A stretch of DNA of 64,000 bases from NCBI GenBank assembly GCA_028289345.1, contig JANQQL010000010.1, forward strand, positions 620,001 to 684,000, in the 5' to 3' direction. The DNA comes from Planctomycetota bacterium. GTDB taxonomy: Bacteria > Planctomycetota > B15-G4 > SIAN01. Position numbers and translations under genes: made by a program. The notes under the pieces are model-generated. The model did no database searches and was not told the origin of the DNA. It saw only the letters and a program-made list of their open reading frames with translations. This document shows, one piece after another, positions 7,696 through 16,736 of the stretch. How positions within the stretch are numbered: position 1 is the first letter of the stretch; each line of letters starts with the position of its first letter.

Positions 7696-8877
7696 ATGAA
7701 GACCCCCTCGCGCCTCCGGCTTCGCCCCCTCGCAAGAACCAGTGCGCTCCTCGGCCTCCTGCTGGCCATTGCCTGGCCGCTCAGCGTCTCGCTCGCCGGT
7801 CCGGGACAAGCGGGCCAGCTGTTCTCCCTTGAGTGGCGAGAGATTCTGAACCACCTGAGCATCGAGCATCTCGACGACGGTCAGGGTGGCACGGTCAAAA
7901 CGATCCGCGTGACCGGCGCCAACCTTCAGGTCGTCAATGGACTCGGTGCCACGGGCACGGCCAATGGAGTCGGCAACCTGATCGTCGGCTACAACGAACT
8001 GGGAAACCCGTTCGGCGATGATCGCACCGGTTCCCACAACATCTCCTTCGGGGAAGCCAACAGCTTCTCGAGCTTCGGAGGGATGGTCGGACCGAAGGAG
8101 AACACGATTGCCGCCCCGTTCGCCTGCGTCAGCGGAGGATCCGCGAACCGGTCCCTGGCTGGCTACTCGTCCGTCTCTGGCGGCAACCTCAACCTCGCCA
8201 GCGCGACACACGCTTCCGTCACCGGCGGGGAGGGAAACACGGCGAGCGGGGACCGTGCCTCTGTGAGCGGAGGTCTGAACAACGTGGCCGCGGGGGTCTA
8301 CTGTTCGGTGTCGGGGGGAGGCAACAACAATAGTAGTGGAACCGCCTCTGCGGTAAGCGGCGGATCGATGAATCTGGCCACGTGGTTCTACGCTTCGGTC
8401 AGCGGTGGAAACTCCAACACGGCATCCGGAACCTCCTCTTCCGTCAGCGGAGGAAACTTTCACACGGCGTCGGGGAGCTTCTCTTCGGTCAGCGGAGGGA
8501 TCTCCAACACGGCATCGGGGACCTTCTCTTCCGTCAGCGGAGGAACCTCCAACGACGCGTCGGCCAACGCCTCTTCGGTCAGTGGAGGTTGGAACAACCT
8601 GGCATCGGGGATTGAATCCTCAGTGAGCGGCGGAAGTGACAACACCGCGGCCGAAATCTACTCGTCCGTGAGCGGAGGGCGCCACAATGAGGCCAACGGG
8701 AGATGGTCCTCCATCAGCGGAGGACGGTTGGGTCTGACCACTGGCCGTTACAGCTCCATCAGCGGCGGATTCGAGAACGATGCTCAAGGTCAGTTCTCGA
8801 CGGTCAGCGGAGGATGGAACCGCAGTGCTGGCACCACCTATGCTTGGGCCGCCGGTTCACTCTCCGAGTCCAACTGA
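7696..8877 (+). CDS. Secreted YadA-head-like repeat protein (paralogue 3, no coiled coil)
   Basis: 393 aa from ATG 7696; an in-frame GTG-type start further up would add 36 residues without a signal peptide. The N-terminus is a signal peptide (LLGLLLAIAWPLSVSLAG). The coiled coil of paralogues 1 and 2 is missing, but the GVGNLIVGYNE block and about 15 repeats of S-S-V-S-G-G-x-x-N-x-A-S-G follow, ending in AWAAGSLSESN. The repeats between about 8400 and 8640 are close to identical at DNA level with a 45-base period. Role as for its neighbours, inferred only. Confidence 0.78.
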   Translation: MKTPSRLRLRPLARTSALLGLLLAIAWPLSVSLAGPGQAGQLFSLEWREILNHLSIEHLDDGQGGTVKTIRVTGANLQVVNGLGATGTANGVGNLIVGYNELGNPFGDDRTGSHNISFGEANSFSSFGGMVGPKENTIAAPFACVSGGSANRSLAGYSSVSGGNLNLASATHASVTGGEGNTASGDRASVSGGLNNVAAGVYCSVSGGGNNNSSGTASAVSGGSMNLATWFYASVSGGNSNTASGTSSSVSGGNFHTASGSFSSVSGGISNTASGTFSSVSGGTSNDASANASSVSGGWNNLASGIESSVSGGSDNTAAEIYSSVSGGRHNEANGRWSSISGGRLGLTTGRYSSISGGFENDAQGQFSTVSGGWNRSAGTTYAWAAGSLSESN

Positions 8878-8936
8878 CACCGCGCCATCGTCTGTCCCAG
8901 GCAACGTCGGTTCGGGACAACTCACTGAAAGCCCAT

Positions 8937-8974
8937 GAGGAGAGCCCGGGGTATCACCACTCCGGGCTCTCCTC
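8937..8974. terminator. Perfect 13-bp hairpin between convergent genes
   Basis: GAGGAGAGCCCGG (8937-8949) pairs perfectly with CCGGGCTCTCCTC (8962-8974), loop of 12. It lies 60 bases after the plus-strand gene and 120 bases beyond the end of the minus-strand FG-GAP gene. The T-run on the plus side is weak (TTCGCTGTTTCTC), so it could serve both directions. Confidence 0.65.
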
Positions 8975-9094
8975 GCGACGTTCGCTGTTTCTCAAACGAT
9001 GGCGACGGGCTCTTCGATGATCCAGGTGTGACCAATCGATGCCCCGATTCCGCGTCGTCCCTTCGAGTCCACGAGATCTGAGAAGCCGTCATGT

Positions 9095-10780
9095 TTACCC
9101 AGAGGTCGCCTTCAGGGCGTTGCAGGCTTCGACACCAAACGAATAGAAACCATCGATCACGAAAGCCTGGAAATAGATCTCTAACCCGGCTGGGATCTCG
9201 CTCGACCAGTCCCCGACAAACTCGTAGTGCCCCCAGGCCCCTGTCTGAACCGGCACCAGGAAATCGAGGGCGGGCACCAAAGTCTCTCCTTTGAACGGAA
9301 CGTTGAGCGTGGAGAACCCGATGATGAAAAACCCCGGCGAGTCGTTGATGCCGTTGTAGATACGCAGGCGCATGCTGGATCCGGGCTCGAGGCATCCAAC
9401 GCCCGAGAGATGTGGCCGCGGCCATCCCTGAAAGAACGGGGTCCCGATTCGCTCCCACGGCGACGGACGGTCGAGATCGAACTCGTAGGCTGCTCCCGTG
9501 GAAGGCGCGTAGTCGTCTCGATACTCCGCTCCATGGGCGCCGAGCAGGACCTTCGATCCGTCCAAAGCGACGGCATTTCCGATTCGATCCAGATGCTGCT
9601 GATCCGGAGCAGACAAGCGCATCGTCTCGACCCAAGTCCCCCCTTGATTTTCGAAGACGTAGCATTCCCCTCCGACTCCCGGACTTTGGGTGAAGTACGA
9701 ATGGCCAATGACTGCTCGATCGCCTTCGACATCCATCGCATCCGAGAATCCCTGTCGAAACGGTCCGACCGTCGATCCGACGATGGTCTGGGTGTAGTCC
9801 CAGGTATCGTCCACGGGCGCACTCGTCCCCTGATCGTTGCGCTGAAACAGGTGGGCCTGGCCCGCATAGTCCTCGGGTCCGCCAGAAGGGTCGCCGGCGA
9901 ACAACCAGTCCCCGCCATCCACGGCGACAGTTTTTCCTAGGTAGGCCCCCTCGATCGGCTCCATGGTCACTTTGTTGCCGGCCACCCAGGTGTCGTCAAG
10001 ACGAGTTGCAGGCGTCCCCGCATCATCGCGGTGAAACACGTAGACCGCTCCGCTGCCACGGGTCTGGTCGCGCCGGTCGCCCACGAACAACACACTGCCG
10101 TCCGTCGAGAAAGCCACGCTCTGGCCAAAGTCCGTGCTCGTGCCCGATCCGTCGGGAAACACCGTGTTCGTGGCCACCCAGGTGTCGTCAAGCGGATCGG
10201 CCGTCCCTCCATCATGACGCTCGAACAGGTAGCAGGCCTCACCATTGTGAAGTTCATGTCCGATAGCAATCGTCCCTCCCGAGATCGCGACGTTCCGTCC
10301 AAATCCATCTTCGGGATCGACTCCCACAGGAGGCACGAGCTTGCTCGCCTGAATCCAGACGTCGTCCAGGAGATCCAGGGGGTCTCCTTCGTTGCGGACC
10401 AGGACGTAGACCGATCCTTGCTCGTCTCCTCCTTTTCCGTTGGCGGGAGCACCCACAACGACAACGTCTTGGTCCATGGCCAGCTCGATACCGAACAGCT
10501 GATTCTCGTATCCATCACTCGGTCGAAACTCTTGAACCTCGACCCAGCGTCCGGGACCGGTGCAAATCTGGAAGTGCACCGCACCGTCCTGTTGTTCACC
10601 GAGTTCCGAGATGACGGCGAGGTTTCCATCCAAGCAAACCTGGAAACCAAAATCGTCGAGATCATTGGTCGATGGCTCTTCCAGTTTCGCCATGGGACAT
10701 TGGGCCTCGAGAGTGTTCACGACTCCCAGTGCACAAAAGAGAAGCCATCCTTGCACCGCTCGCGATGACAGCCGTGACAT
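9095..10780 (-). CDS. Secreted FG-GAP-type seven-bladed beta-propeller protein
   Basis: 561 aa, ATG start, with a signal peptide (GWLLFCALGVVNTLEA). Residues 40-425 hold seven repeats of about 50-60 residues of the integrin-alpha/FG-GAP kind. Each begins F/L/I-G-x-x-V/A and reaches an A/V-I/V-G strand, then G-x-V/A-Y-V-F (for example FGIELAMDQDVVVVGAP, FGRNVAISGG, IGNAVALDGSKVLLGA). Seven repeats would close one propeller. The last 120 residues are a separate beta domain containing a G-F-F-I-I-G-F strand and D-W-S-S-E-I-P-A-G, resembling the C-terminal domain of several other secreted proteins in this window. The ligand is unknown. Probably exported and surface-located. Confidence 0.8.
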   Translation of the reverse strand: MSRLSSRAVQGWLLFCALGVVNTLEAQCPMAKLEEPSTNDLDDFGFQVCLDGNLAVISELGEQQDGAVHFQICTGPGRWVEVQEFRPSDGYENQLFGIELAMDQDVVVVGAPANGKGGDEQGSVYVLVRNEGDPLDLLDDVWIQASKLVPPVGVDPEDGFGRNVAISGGTIAIGHELHNGEACYLFERHDGGTADPLDDTWVATNTVFPDGSGTSTDFGQSVAFSTDGSVLFVGDRRDQTRGSGAVYVFHRDDAGTPATRLDDTWVAGNKVTMEPIEGAYLGKTVAVDGGDWLFAGDPSGGPEDYAGQAHLFQRNDQGTSAPVDDTWDYTQTIVGSTVGPFRQGFSDAMDVEGDRAVIGHSYFTQSPGVGGECYVFENQGGTWVETMRLSAPDQQHLDRIGNAVALDGSKVLLGAHGAEYRDDYAPSTGAAYEFDLDRPSPWERIGTPFFQGWPRPHLSGVGCLEPGSSMRLRIYNGINDSPGFFIIGFSTLNVPFKGETLVPALDFLVPVQTGAWGHYEFVGDWSSEIPAGLEIYFQAFVIDGFYSFGVEACNALKATSG

Positions 10781-11093
10781 GGGCCAGACTCCTTGAGATT
10801 CGACATCTTCCCTGTGTTTCCCTCACGCGGAAAAGTTAATGCGGATCGCGGTGGTCGTCAATTGTGATCGCCGTCTGTACGACAACGGCAACCCTCGCGA
10901 AACGAACTGTCAGAGGATCTCGGGAGAGCCACAAAAAGTATGTGGCTCATTTCAGGAATTCGTAACCGATTCAAGACTCGGCGTGCATTGCCGCCAACGA
11001 CAGATCATTCTCCGCGCCCAACTGCGGAGCTGGCTCGACAACCACGAAGGATCCGCGAACCGCACTCTCTCGTTCTTGAGGAGTCTCAAGCGA
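10781..11093. other. Gap upstream of the FG-GAP gene with a short hairpin
   Basis: No supported gene. An 8-bp perfect hairpin GAGCCACA (10926-10933) with TGTGGCTC (10941-10948) lies between the end of the Kelch gene and the start of the FG-GAP gene. It has no T-run on either side, so its role is undecided. Confidence 0.4.
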
Positions 11094-13271
11094 TCAGTCA
11101 AATCGGAGGGTCGTCGCGGGGATTCGCAACTGCTCCACGGTGCGATGCAATCTCGTTTCCAGTGCGCCGCCAAAAATCAGAACCTCGAAATCGGAGGCCG
11201 CCGGATCAAAGACCGGGAGGAGCAGCGCGTCGTGGCCGCCTCGCCCCGCCCCCATGTTTCCGAGAGGCGACCAGGAGTTCGTCGTCGAATCATAAATCTC
11301 GGTGAGTGCAAGCTGCTGCGGGTCGTTGTCATACTGAAAGCCTGCCGTCACCACGACGCGTCCGTCCGGCAAACTCAAAGACGTGTGCCCCTCTCTCCGT
11401 TGCCGCAGCGGTGCCGCGGGGGACCAAATCCCTGTCTCGGGGTCGTAGATCTCGCACGGAGCCACTTGGACGAAGGGAGCCTGCCAGCCACCGGTGACCA
11501 AAACCCGACCGTCGCGCAACGTGGCGGCAGAATGGCGTTGTCTCGCTTGGTGGAGTTCGCCCGTGACCGACCATTCCTCAGTGAATGGATCGAAAACCTC
11601 GCAGATCACGAGCGGCCCGTTGTCATCGAATCCCCCCGCAGCCAAGACCCTTCCGTCGGACAGCAACGTCAACGAATGCCAGGCCCGAACCGCGTTCAGG
11701 GCCCCGGTCAAATGCCAAGTTTCGCTGACGGGATCAAAGACTTCGCAGTCGCCTTCGTAACAACGACCGTCTCGTCCACCGACGGCGAGCACTCGACCGT
11801 CCGGAAGAGAGATCGATTGAAACTGGGATCGGTCCCGGTGCATCGGGTCCGCAAGACTCCAGGTCTCGGTGTCTGGATCGTAGAGCTGAGATCCGACGAC
11901 GCTCAATGCCAGGACTGTCCCTCCGGGAAGCACGTGAAGCTGTGGCACCCAAACCTGGTCCGCCAGAGAACCCGTAGGCGCCGTCCGCCCCGTTTTCGGA
12001 TCGTAGAGTTCACAGTGGAGTTCCTCTTCCGCCGTCCCTTGGCGCCCCCCCACCACGAGGACCCGACCGTCCGGCAACATCGCGGTGGCCAAGCCGACCC
12101 GACCGAACTCGAGCTGGCCATGGGTCTTCCATCCCGGCGGCTCCCCGAGATCCCAAGGGTCAAGGATCTCGGTGGAATTCAGGGAAACCCGGATGTTTTC
12201 CATCAGCCCTCCGGCAACCAACACAGTGCCATCTCCCAGCAACGCGGCGCCATGGGCACGACGGTACTGGTTCAGCAACCGCGTGCCGGACCAAGACAAC
12301 GTGGACTCGTCAAAAATCTCACAGGTTCGCAGCGGAATCAGGCCGTTGGATCCACCCACGGCAAGAACCTGGGAGCCAGGCAAGGGCACCAGGGAAAGCT
12401 CGCCCCTTCGCTGAGCCATCGGTGGACCTGCCGTCCACGTCCCGGTCTCCGGGTCGTAGATCTCGGTGTCCGTCAAGTAGATCAGCGTGTTCGAGCGATC
12501 CTTGGGATTGGTCGCCCCCCCCGCGACAAGGACCTTGCCGCTGGGAAGAAGAATCGCTTGATGCCACAACCGCGCGGCCTCGAGAGATCCTGTGGTCTCC
12601 CACTTCCGTGAATCGGGATCGTAGATTTCACAATGCGCCAGCGGTTCCAAGGCATTGACCGCGCCGCCGGTCACCAAGACCCGGCCGTCGGCCAACAAAG
12701 TGGAGGTGTGCCACGCTCGCCCCTGACAAAGGTCGCTCAACGTCCGGTTCCAGACTTCTGTGTCAGGATCGAAGAACTCACTCTCCGCAACTCCTCCCAG
12801 CCCTCCTGACACCAACACCGTTCCATCGTTCAGGCGTGTCGCCCGGTGCAGGGATCTCTTGATTCCTGGAGAAGTCGTCAAGGACCAGCTTCCGGTCTCC
12901 GGGTCGAAGAACTCGGCGGTGGTTTGGCCCGCGTGGCCCCCCACAACCAGCACCCGAGAGTCACTCAGCAAGGTGGCGGTATGGTACTTCCGGCGCAGTG
13001 TGAGTGAGCCGACACGGGACCATGACTGAGTGGACGGATCGAAGACCTCGGAAGAATCGAGTCCCGTCAAGTTCTCGCCTCCTCCGGCCGCCAGAACCCG
13101 GCCGTCGGCGAGGGCGGTCAGGGTATGTCCGGCGCGCTTGTCCGCGAGAGAACCGACTTGTGTCCAGTGTTCTGAGCCAGAGGCATTGGTCATGACGGAA
13201 ACAGCGATCGTCATTGCCACCAAGAGCATGCTTCGCTTGGCATGGCCTCTTCTGTCGTTTCCCGTCTCCAC
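11094..13271 (-). CDS. Secreted Kelch-repeat protein, fourteen repeats (two propellers)
   Basis: 725 aa from a GTG start behind GGGAGAGAG; an internal ATG at 13229 would remove 14 residues including the positive charges of the signal peptide, so the GTG is preferred. After the signal sequence (MLLVAMTIAVSVMTNA) come fourteen Kelch motifs of about 48 residues: H-x-x-x-L-x-D/S-G-R-V-L-V-x-G-G, then E-I/V-F-D-P-x-T-x-x-W. I count one motif from about residue 50 and then one roughly every 50 residues to the end. Fourteen repeats fit two seven-bladed propellers. Kelch propellers bind proteins or carbohydrates, and some are oxidases, but no oxidase signature is visible. It runs in the same direction as the FG-GAP gene 313 bases downstream. 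Confidence 0.85.
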   Translation of the reverse strand: METGNDRRGHAKRSMLLVAMTIAVSVMTNASGSEHWTQVGSLADKRAGHTLTALADGRVLAAGGGENLTGLDSSEVFDPSTQSWSRVGSLTLRRKYHTATLLSDSRVLVVGGHAGQTTAEFFDPETGSWSLTTSPGIKRSLHRATRLNDGTVLVSGGLGGVAESEFFDPDTEVWNRTLSDLCQGRAWHTSTLLADGRVLVTGGAVNALEPLAHCEIYDPDSRKWETTGSLEAARLWHQAILLPSGKVLVAGGATNPKDRSNTLIYLTDTEIYDPETGTWTAGPPMAQRRGELSLVPLPGSQVLAVGGSNGLIPLRTCEIFDESTLSWSGTRLLNQYRRAHGAALLGDGTVLVAGGLMENIRVSLNSTEILDPWDLGEPPGWKTHGQLEFGRVGLATAMLPDGRVLVVGGRQGTAEEELHCELYDPKTGRTAPTGSLADQVWVPQLHVLPGGTVLALSVVGSQLYDPDTETWSLADPMHRDRSQFQSISLPDGRVLAVGGRDGRCYEGDCEVFDPVSETWHLTGALNAVRAWHSLTLLSDGRVLAAGGFDDNGPLVICEVFDPFTEEWSVTGELHQARQRHSAATLRDGRVLVTGGWQAPFVQVAPCEIYDPETGIWSPAAPLRQRREGHTSLSLPDGRVVVTAGFQYDNDPQQLALTEIYDSTTNSWSPLGNMGAGRGGHDALLLPVFDPAASDFEVLIFGGALETRLHRTVEQLRIPATTLRFD

Positions 13272-13418
13272 CGTCTCTCTCCCGCAGATATCAAGGGGCC
13301 CATTTCAAGTGGCGTGCCTCAATCAATCCTATCGGCACAATTCCTCCTGCAATGAGAGAGACTCTGCCGTGGTGCCCGCCCTGTGAATCAGGCCTCGGCG
13401 AACCGCCGTTCTGACGGG

Positions 13419-15935
13419 CTAGCGACCCTCCGATTGCCAACGACGCAGTTGGCTCTGAAGCGACTCCGTCCGCGGGTGACCCGGTGCGAGCGAGGCCTCC
13501 GCCAGGTCTGCCGCCTCTTGAAGAATCGTGAGGGCCTCGTCCACCTGATCGACGGACCACAAGATGGATGCCAGCAACTCCATCGAGACCAGGGTCTGCT
13601 CATGTCCGTGAGGAAGCACCCGCTGGCGTGCTTCGAGAATCTCTCGACACAAACGCTCTGCCTCGTCCGCCCGACCGAGTCCGAGCAAGCTCTGAGCATA
13701 GTTGTGTTGGAAGACCAAGGTCAGGGGATGTTCTTCCCCCAGTGTCGGTCGGGCAATGGAAAGCTGCTTCTCGCGCAGGGCGAGTCCTCTCGAAACATCC
13801 CCGCGTCCGTTGATGAAAGCGATCAAGCTGTTCATCGTATTGAGGGTTTCGGGATGGGCTTCTCCAAACATCTCGGTACGCGCATCGAGGACTTCGCGGG
13901 CCAACTTCTCCGCTTCCAAAGCGCGATGCTGGCTCCAGTACACGCCGCTGAGATTGCTCTTGGCCGAAACCGTTTCCGGGTGTGCGTCGCCATACACCCA
14001 CTGGCTGATGTCGAGCACTTCCAGGAGAACCTCTTCCGCCTCATCGGCACGCCCGAGATTGAGAAGAAGCACCCCTCGATTTCCCATGGCGCGAAGAGTG
14101 CGCTTGTGCTCTTCCCCGTACTCCTCGAGGCAGACCTCGTAGTTGGCATTCACCAGCTCATAGGCTTCGTCGAGCTCGCCCCTTTGGAACAGCACATCGC
14201 TCAAGACGAAGGCGGCATGGATCGTCTCTGGCTCGCCAGGTCCCTGGATCCGCTGAAGGGTGGAAAGGGTCTTTCGTCCGAGACTCTTGGCCCGCTCGAG
14301 ATCTCCCAGTTTGATGAGCACGTCGGCCAGATCTCGCATGGCATTCAAGGTGTCCAGCGACTCCTCGCCGCCAATGTCCCGCTGGAGTTCGTAGGCACGT
14401 TCGAGCTGAGGCATCGCCTTCCGAGCATCGCCGAGGTTCTTGTAGGTGCGGCCAAGAGTGCTTCGAATCGACGCCTCCACGTCCGGCAATCCTTCGAACC
14501 CTTCCTCCAGTTCGCTGGCGGCCTGGTCCAGCACCGAGATCACCTTGACGTCCAGGTCTCCGGCGTAAGTGGCGGCAAACGGATCGGGGGAGGACAGCAT
14601 GCGATCCAGAAATTCGTTCGTCGCCCGAGCCACCCGCTCTCGGCGGTCCGCAGCAACTCTGAGTGACTCCTGACGACTGGCGAGTTCTCGGGCTTCGCTC
14701 TCCGCGTCGCGCGCGCGAAACATCAATGCCGTCGCCGCGACCAAACCACCGAGCAACACCACGAACGCGATGGTCAATCCGGTGAACAACCCCGAGTGCC
14801 GTCGAGCCAGTTTCTGCAGTTGATAGATCGTGCTCGGCGGTCGTGCGTCAATCGGCTCGTGACGGAGGCAGCGAAGCAAGTCTTCACCGAGCTCCCGCGC
14901 CGATCGGTAGCGTCGATCCCGGTCTTTCTCCAACGCCTTGGAAACAATGGTCTCCAGGTCGCCTCGCAAGGAAGGCTCGCGATCACTCAAGCGAACCGGA
15001 TCCTCTTCGGCGATCGCGCGGGCTGCCTGGGGCAATGTCCGATTGCTCAAGTCGAGGGGAAGATCTCCACTCAACAGCTCGTAGGCGATCACGCCCATGG
15101 TGTAGACGTCGGAGCGGGTGTCGATGTCCACCGCGTCTCCGGCCACCTGTTCGGGACTCATGTACTGGAGAGTCCCCACCAGTTGCCCGGAATCGGTGCG
15201 CAATGTCGTCGCTCGGAGATCGGCGTCCGTGGGACGAGCCACTCCGAAGTCGAGGATCTTGGGCAGGCCCGAGTCGGTGACGAGGATGTTTCCTGGCTTG
15301 AGATCCCGGTGAATCACCCCGTTCTGATGGGCGTGCTGCACCGCATCGCAGAGGGTGGCCAGCAGCTCGATCTTCTGCGGAAGGGTCAACTTCTCATCCC
15401 TGACGAAGCGAGTGATCTCTCTGCCCCGCACCAGCTCCATGGCGAAGAACGGCTGAGCGTCCTTGCCAGTCCCCGCCGTCCCCGCTTCCAGAATGTGGGC
15501 GATGCCAGGATGCTGGAGGCGCCCTAACAACTCCGCCTCGTGCTCGAAGCGCCGCAGCAGCTTCGGCGACAGCAATCCCGGACGGATCACTTTCAGGGCA
15601 ACCTCTCGTCGAGGATGATCCTGCTCTGCTCGGTAGACAACACCCATTCCCCCGTGGCCGAGCTCCGAGAGAATTCGATAGCCTCCGATCCGCTCCGGCA
15701 TCATCGGATTGGTTTCGATCACCGAACCGGCCAAGCGCGAGAGGTCCTCTTGAATCTCGCTGATCCCGGCTTGGGTGGTCAGCTTTCGATCGCGCCGCAG
15801 CAACGCTTCGACCTTGGAGTGCAGCTCCGCATCCTCCGCGCAGAGTTCTTTCATCGCCGTCCGACGCTCGGCATCGGGCAGCTCGCAAACCTGGTCGAAG
15901 ATCTCGCAGACTCGTTGAAAGCGCTGACTGTCCAT
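13419..15935 (-). CDS. Membrane Ser/Thr protein kinase with C-terminal TPR array
   Basis: 838 aa. The chosen ATG (MDSQRF) has GGAGAGG 8 bases upstream; a longer frame exists but lacks support. Kinase domain about 85-365: GHGGMGVVY (93-101), ALKV lysine K115, HRDLKPGN (209-216, catalytic D211) and DFG (229-231). A hydrophobic segment (about 383-406) is followed by a Gln/Arg-rich helix and a run of tetratricopeptide repeats (about 480-830) with the A-x-x-L-x-x-x-Y-E/A pattern of the TPR_10/TPR_12 type. It lies divergent from a TIGR02999-type sigma factor 230 bases away, a pairing repeated at 24.4 kb. The kinase probably acts in the same regulatory unit as that sigma factor, an inference from gene order. 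Confidence 0.88.
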   Translation of the reverse strand: MDSQRFQRVCEIFDQVCELPDAERRTAMKELCAEDAELHSKVEALLRRDRKLTTQAGISEIQEDLSRLAGSVIETNPMMPERIGGYRILSELGHGGMGVVYRAEQDHPRREVALKVIRPGLLSPKLLRRFEHEAELLGRLQHPGIAHILEAGTAGTGKDAQPFFAMELVRGREITRFVRDEKLTLPQKIELLATLCDAVQHAHQNGVIHRDLKPGNILVTDSGLPKILDFGVARPTDADLRATTLRTDSGQLVGTLQYMSPEQVAGDAVDIDTRSDVYTMGVIAYELLSGDLPLDLSNRTLPQAARAIAEEDPVRLSDREPSLRGDLETIVSKALEKDRDRRYRSARELGEDLLRCLRHEPIDARPPSTIYQLQKLARRHSGLFTGLTIAFVVLLGGLVAATALMFRARDAESEARELASRQESLRVAADRRERVARATNEFLDRMLSSPDPFAATYAGDLDVKVISVLDQAASELEEGFEGLPDVEASIRSTLGRTYKNLGDARKAMPQLERAYELQRDIGGEESLDTLNAMRDLADVLIKLGDLERAKSLGRKTLSTLQRIQGPGEPETIHAAFVLSDVLFQRGELDEAYELVNANYEVCLEEYGEEHKRTLRAMGNRGVLLLNLGRADEAEEVLLEVLDISQWVYGDAHPETVSAKSNLSGVYWSQHRALEAEKLAREVLDARTEMFGEAHPETLNTMNSLIAFINGRGDVSRGLALREKQLSIARPTLGEEHPLTLVFQHNYAQSLLGLGRADEAERLCREILEARQRVLPHGHEQTLVSMELLASILWSVDQVDEALTILQEAADLAEASLAPGHPRTESLQSQLRRWQSEGR

Positions 15936-16165
15936 CTCACCACCTCTCCCCCGGCAGAATCCCTCCTCCGGGACCGGCACGGGGAAGCCAACCCATCCCG
16001 CAAACCGGCATCGGCGCGACGACCCGAGTCGCACGGGGGTCGATCACCAAGCGAGTTCCGGCTCGAAAATCCCAAGCTCTATCGGGGAAATTCTTTGCGG
16101 TTATAAAGGAGTGCAGGAACCGAGCACACCCGTCCCGGGTGGCAGGAAAGACTGCGGAGCCAGCC

Positions 16166-16699
16166 ATGGACGAATCAGGAGGAAATGGACAACGGGATCC
16201 CGAGTCCTTTCTCCCCCTGGTCTACGATGAGTTGCGCCGCCTGGCGCTGGGCTATCTCCAAGGAGAACGGGCCAGCCACACTCTGCAGCCCACCGCCTTG
16301 GTTCACGAGGCCTACGTCAAGCTGGCGAAGCGCTCGGCCCATGAGTTCAACGACCGAACTCACTTTCTGGCGACGGCCGCCAGGGCCATGCGCGAGATCC
16401 TCGTCGACCACGCCCGGGCTCGCTCGGTGCAAAAACGAGGCGGGCAAGCAGCGCGAGTCACCCTTCACGAAGAGGTCACTCCGACGAAAGACCCGGTCGT
16501 CGACGTCCTCGCCTTCGACGAGGCGCTCACCCGCCTTTCGGCGATGGACGAGCGCAAGGCTCGTACGGTCGAGCTGCGGATCTTCGGTGGACTGACAATT
16601 GACGAGACCGCGAAGGCGCTCGGCGTGTCCCACATGACCGTCAGCGCGGACTGGCGCGTGGCGCGCGCGTGGCTGTCAGAAGAGCTGGATTCTGAGTAA
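16166..16699 (+). CDS. ECF-like sigma factor, TIGR02999 type
   Basis: 177 aa from ATG 16166; a GTG at 16139 would add 9 residues. Sigma region 2 has the family hallmark S-H-T-L-Q-P-T-A-L-V-H-E-A-Y (about 34-47) followed by THFLATAARAMREILVDHARA. Region 4 is near the C-terminus (ARTVELRIFGGLTIDETAKALG, then V-S-H-M-T-V recognition helix). This small ECF-like family is typical of Planctomycetota and Acidobacteriota, where it is often encoded beside a Ser/Thr kinase instead of an anti-sigma factor. Here it diverges from the kinase-TPR gene. No anti-sigma gene is visible. Confidence 0.88.
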   Translation: MDESGGNGQRDPESFLPLVYDELRRLALGYLQGERASHTLQPTALVHEAYVKLAKRSAHEFNDRTHFLATAARAMREILVDHARARSVQKRGGQAARVTLHEEVTPTKDPVVDVLAFDEALTRLSAMDERKARTVELRIFGGLTIDETAKALGVSHMTVSADWRVARAWLSEELDSE

Positions 16700-16736
16700 C
16701 CCCACCCGAAGCCAAGGATTTGTGGGGCTCAAACTC

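Noticed and set aside
8160..8840. Regular short repeats that might suggest a CRISPR-like array
   Set aside because: The repeats are in frame, encode S-V-S-G-G-type protein repeats without spacers, and no cas genes are present.
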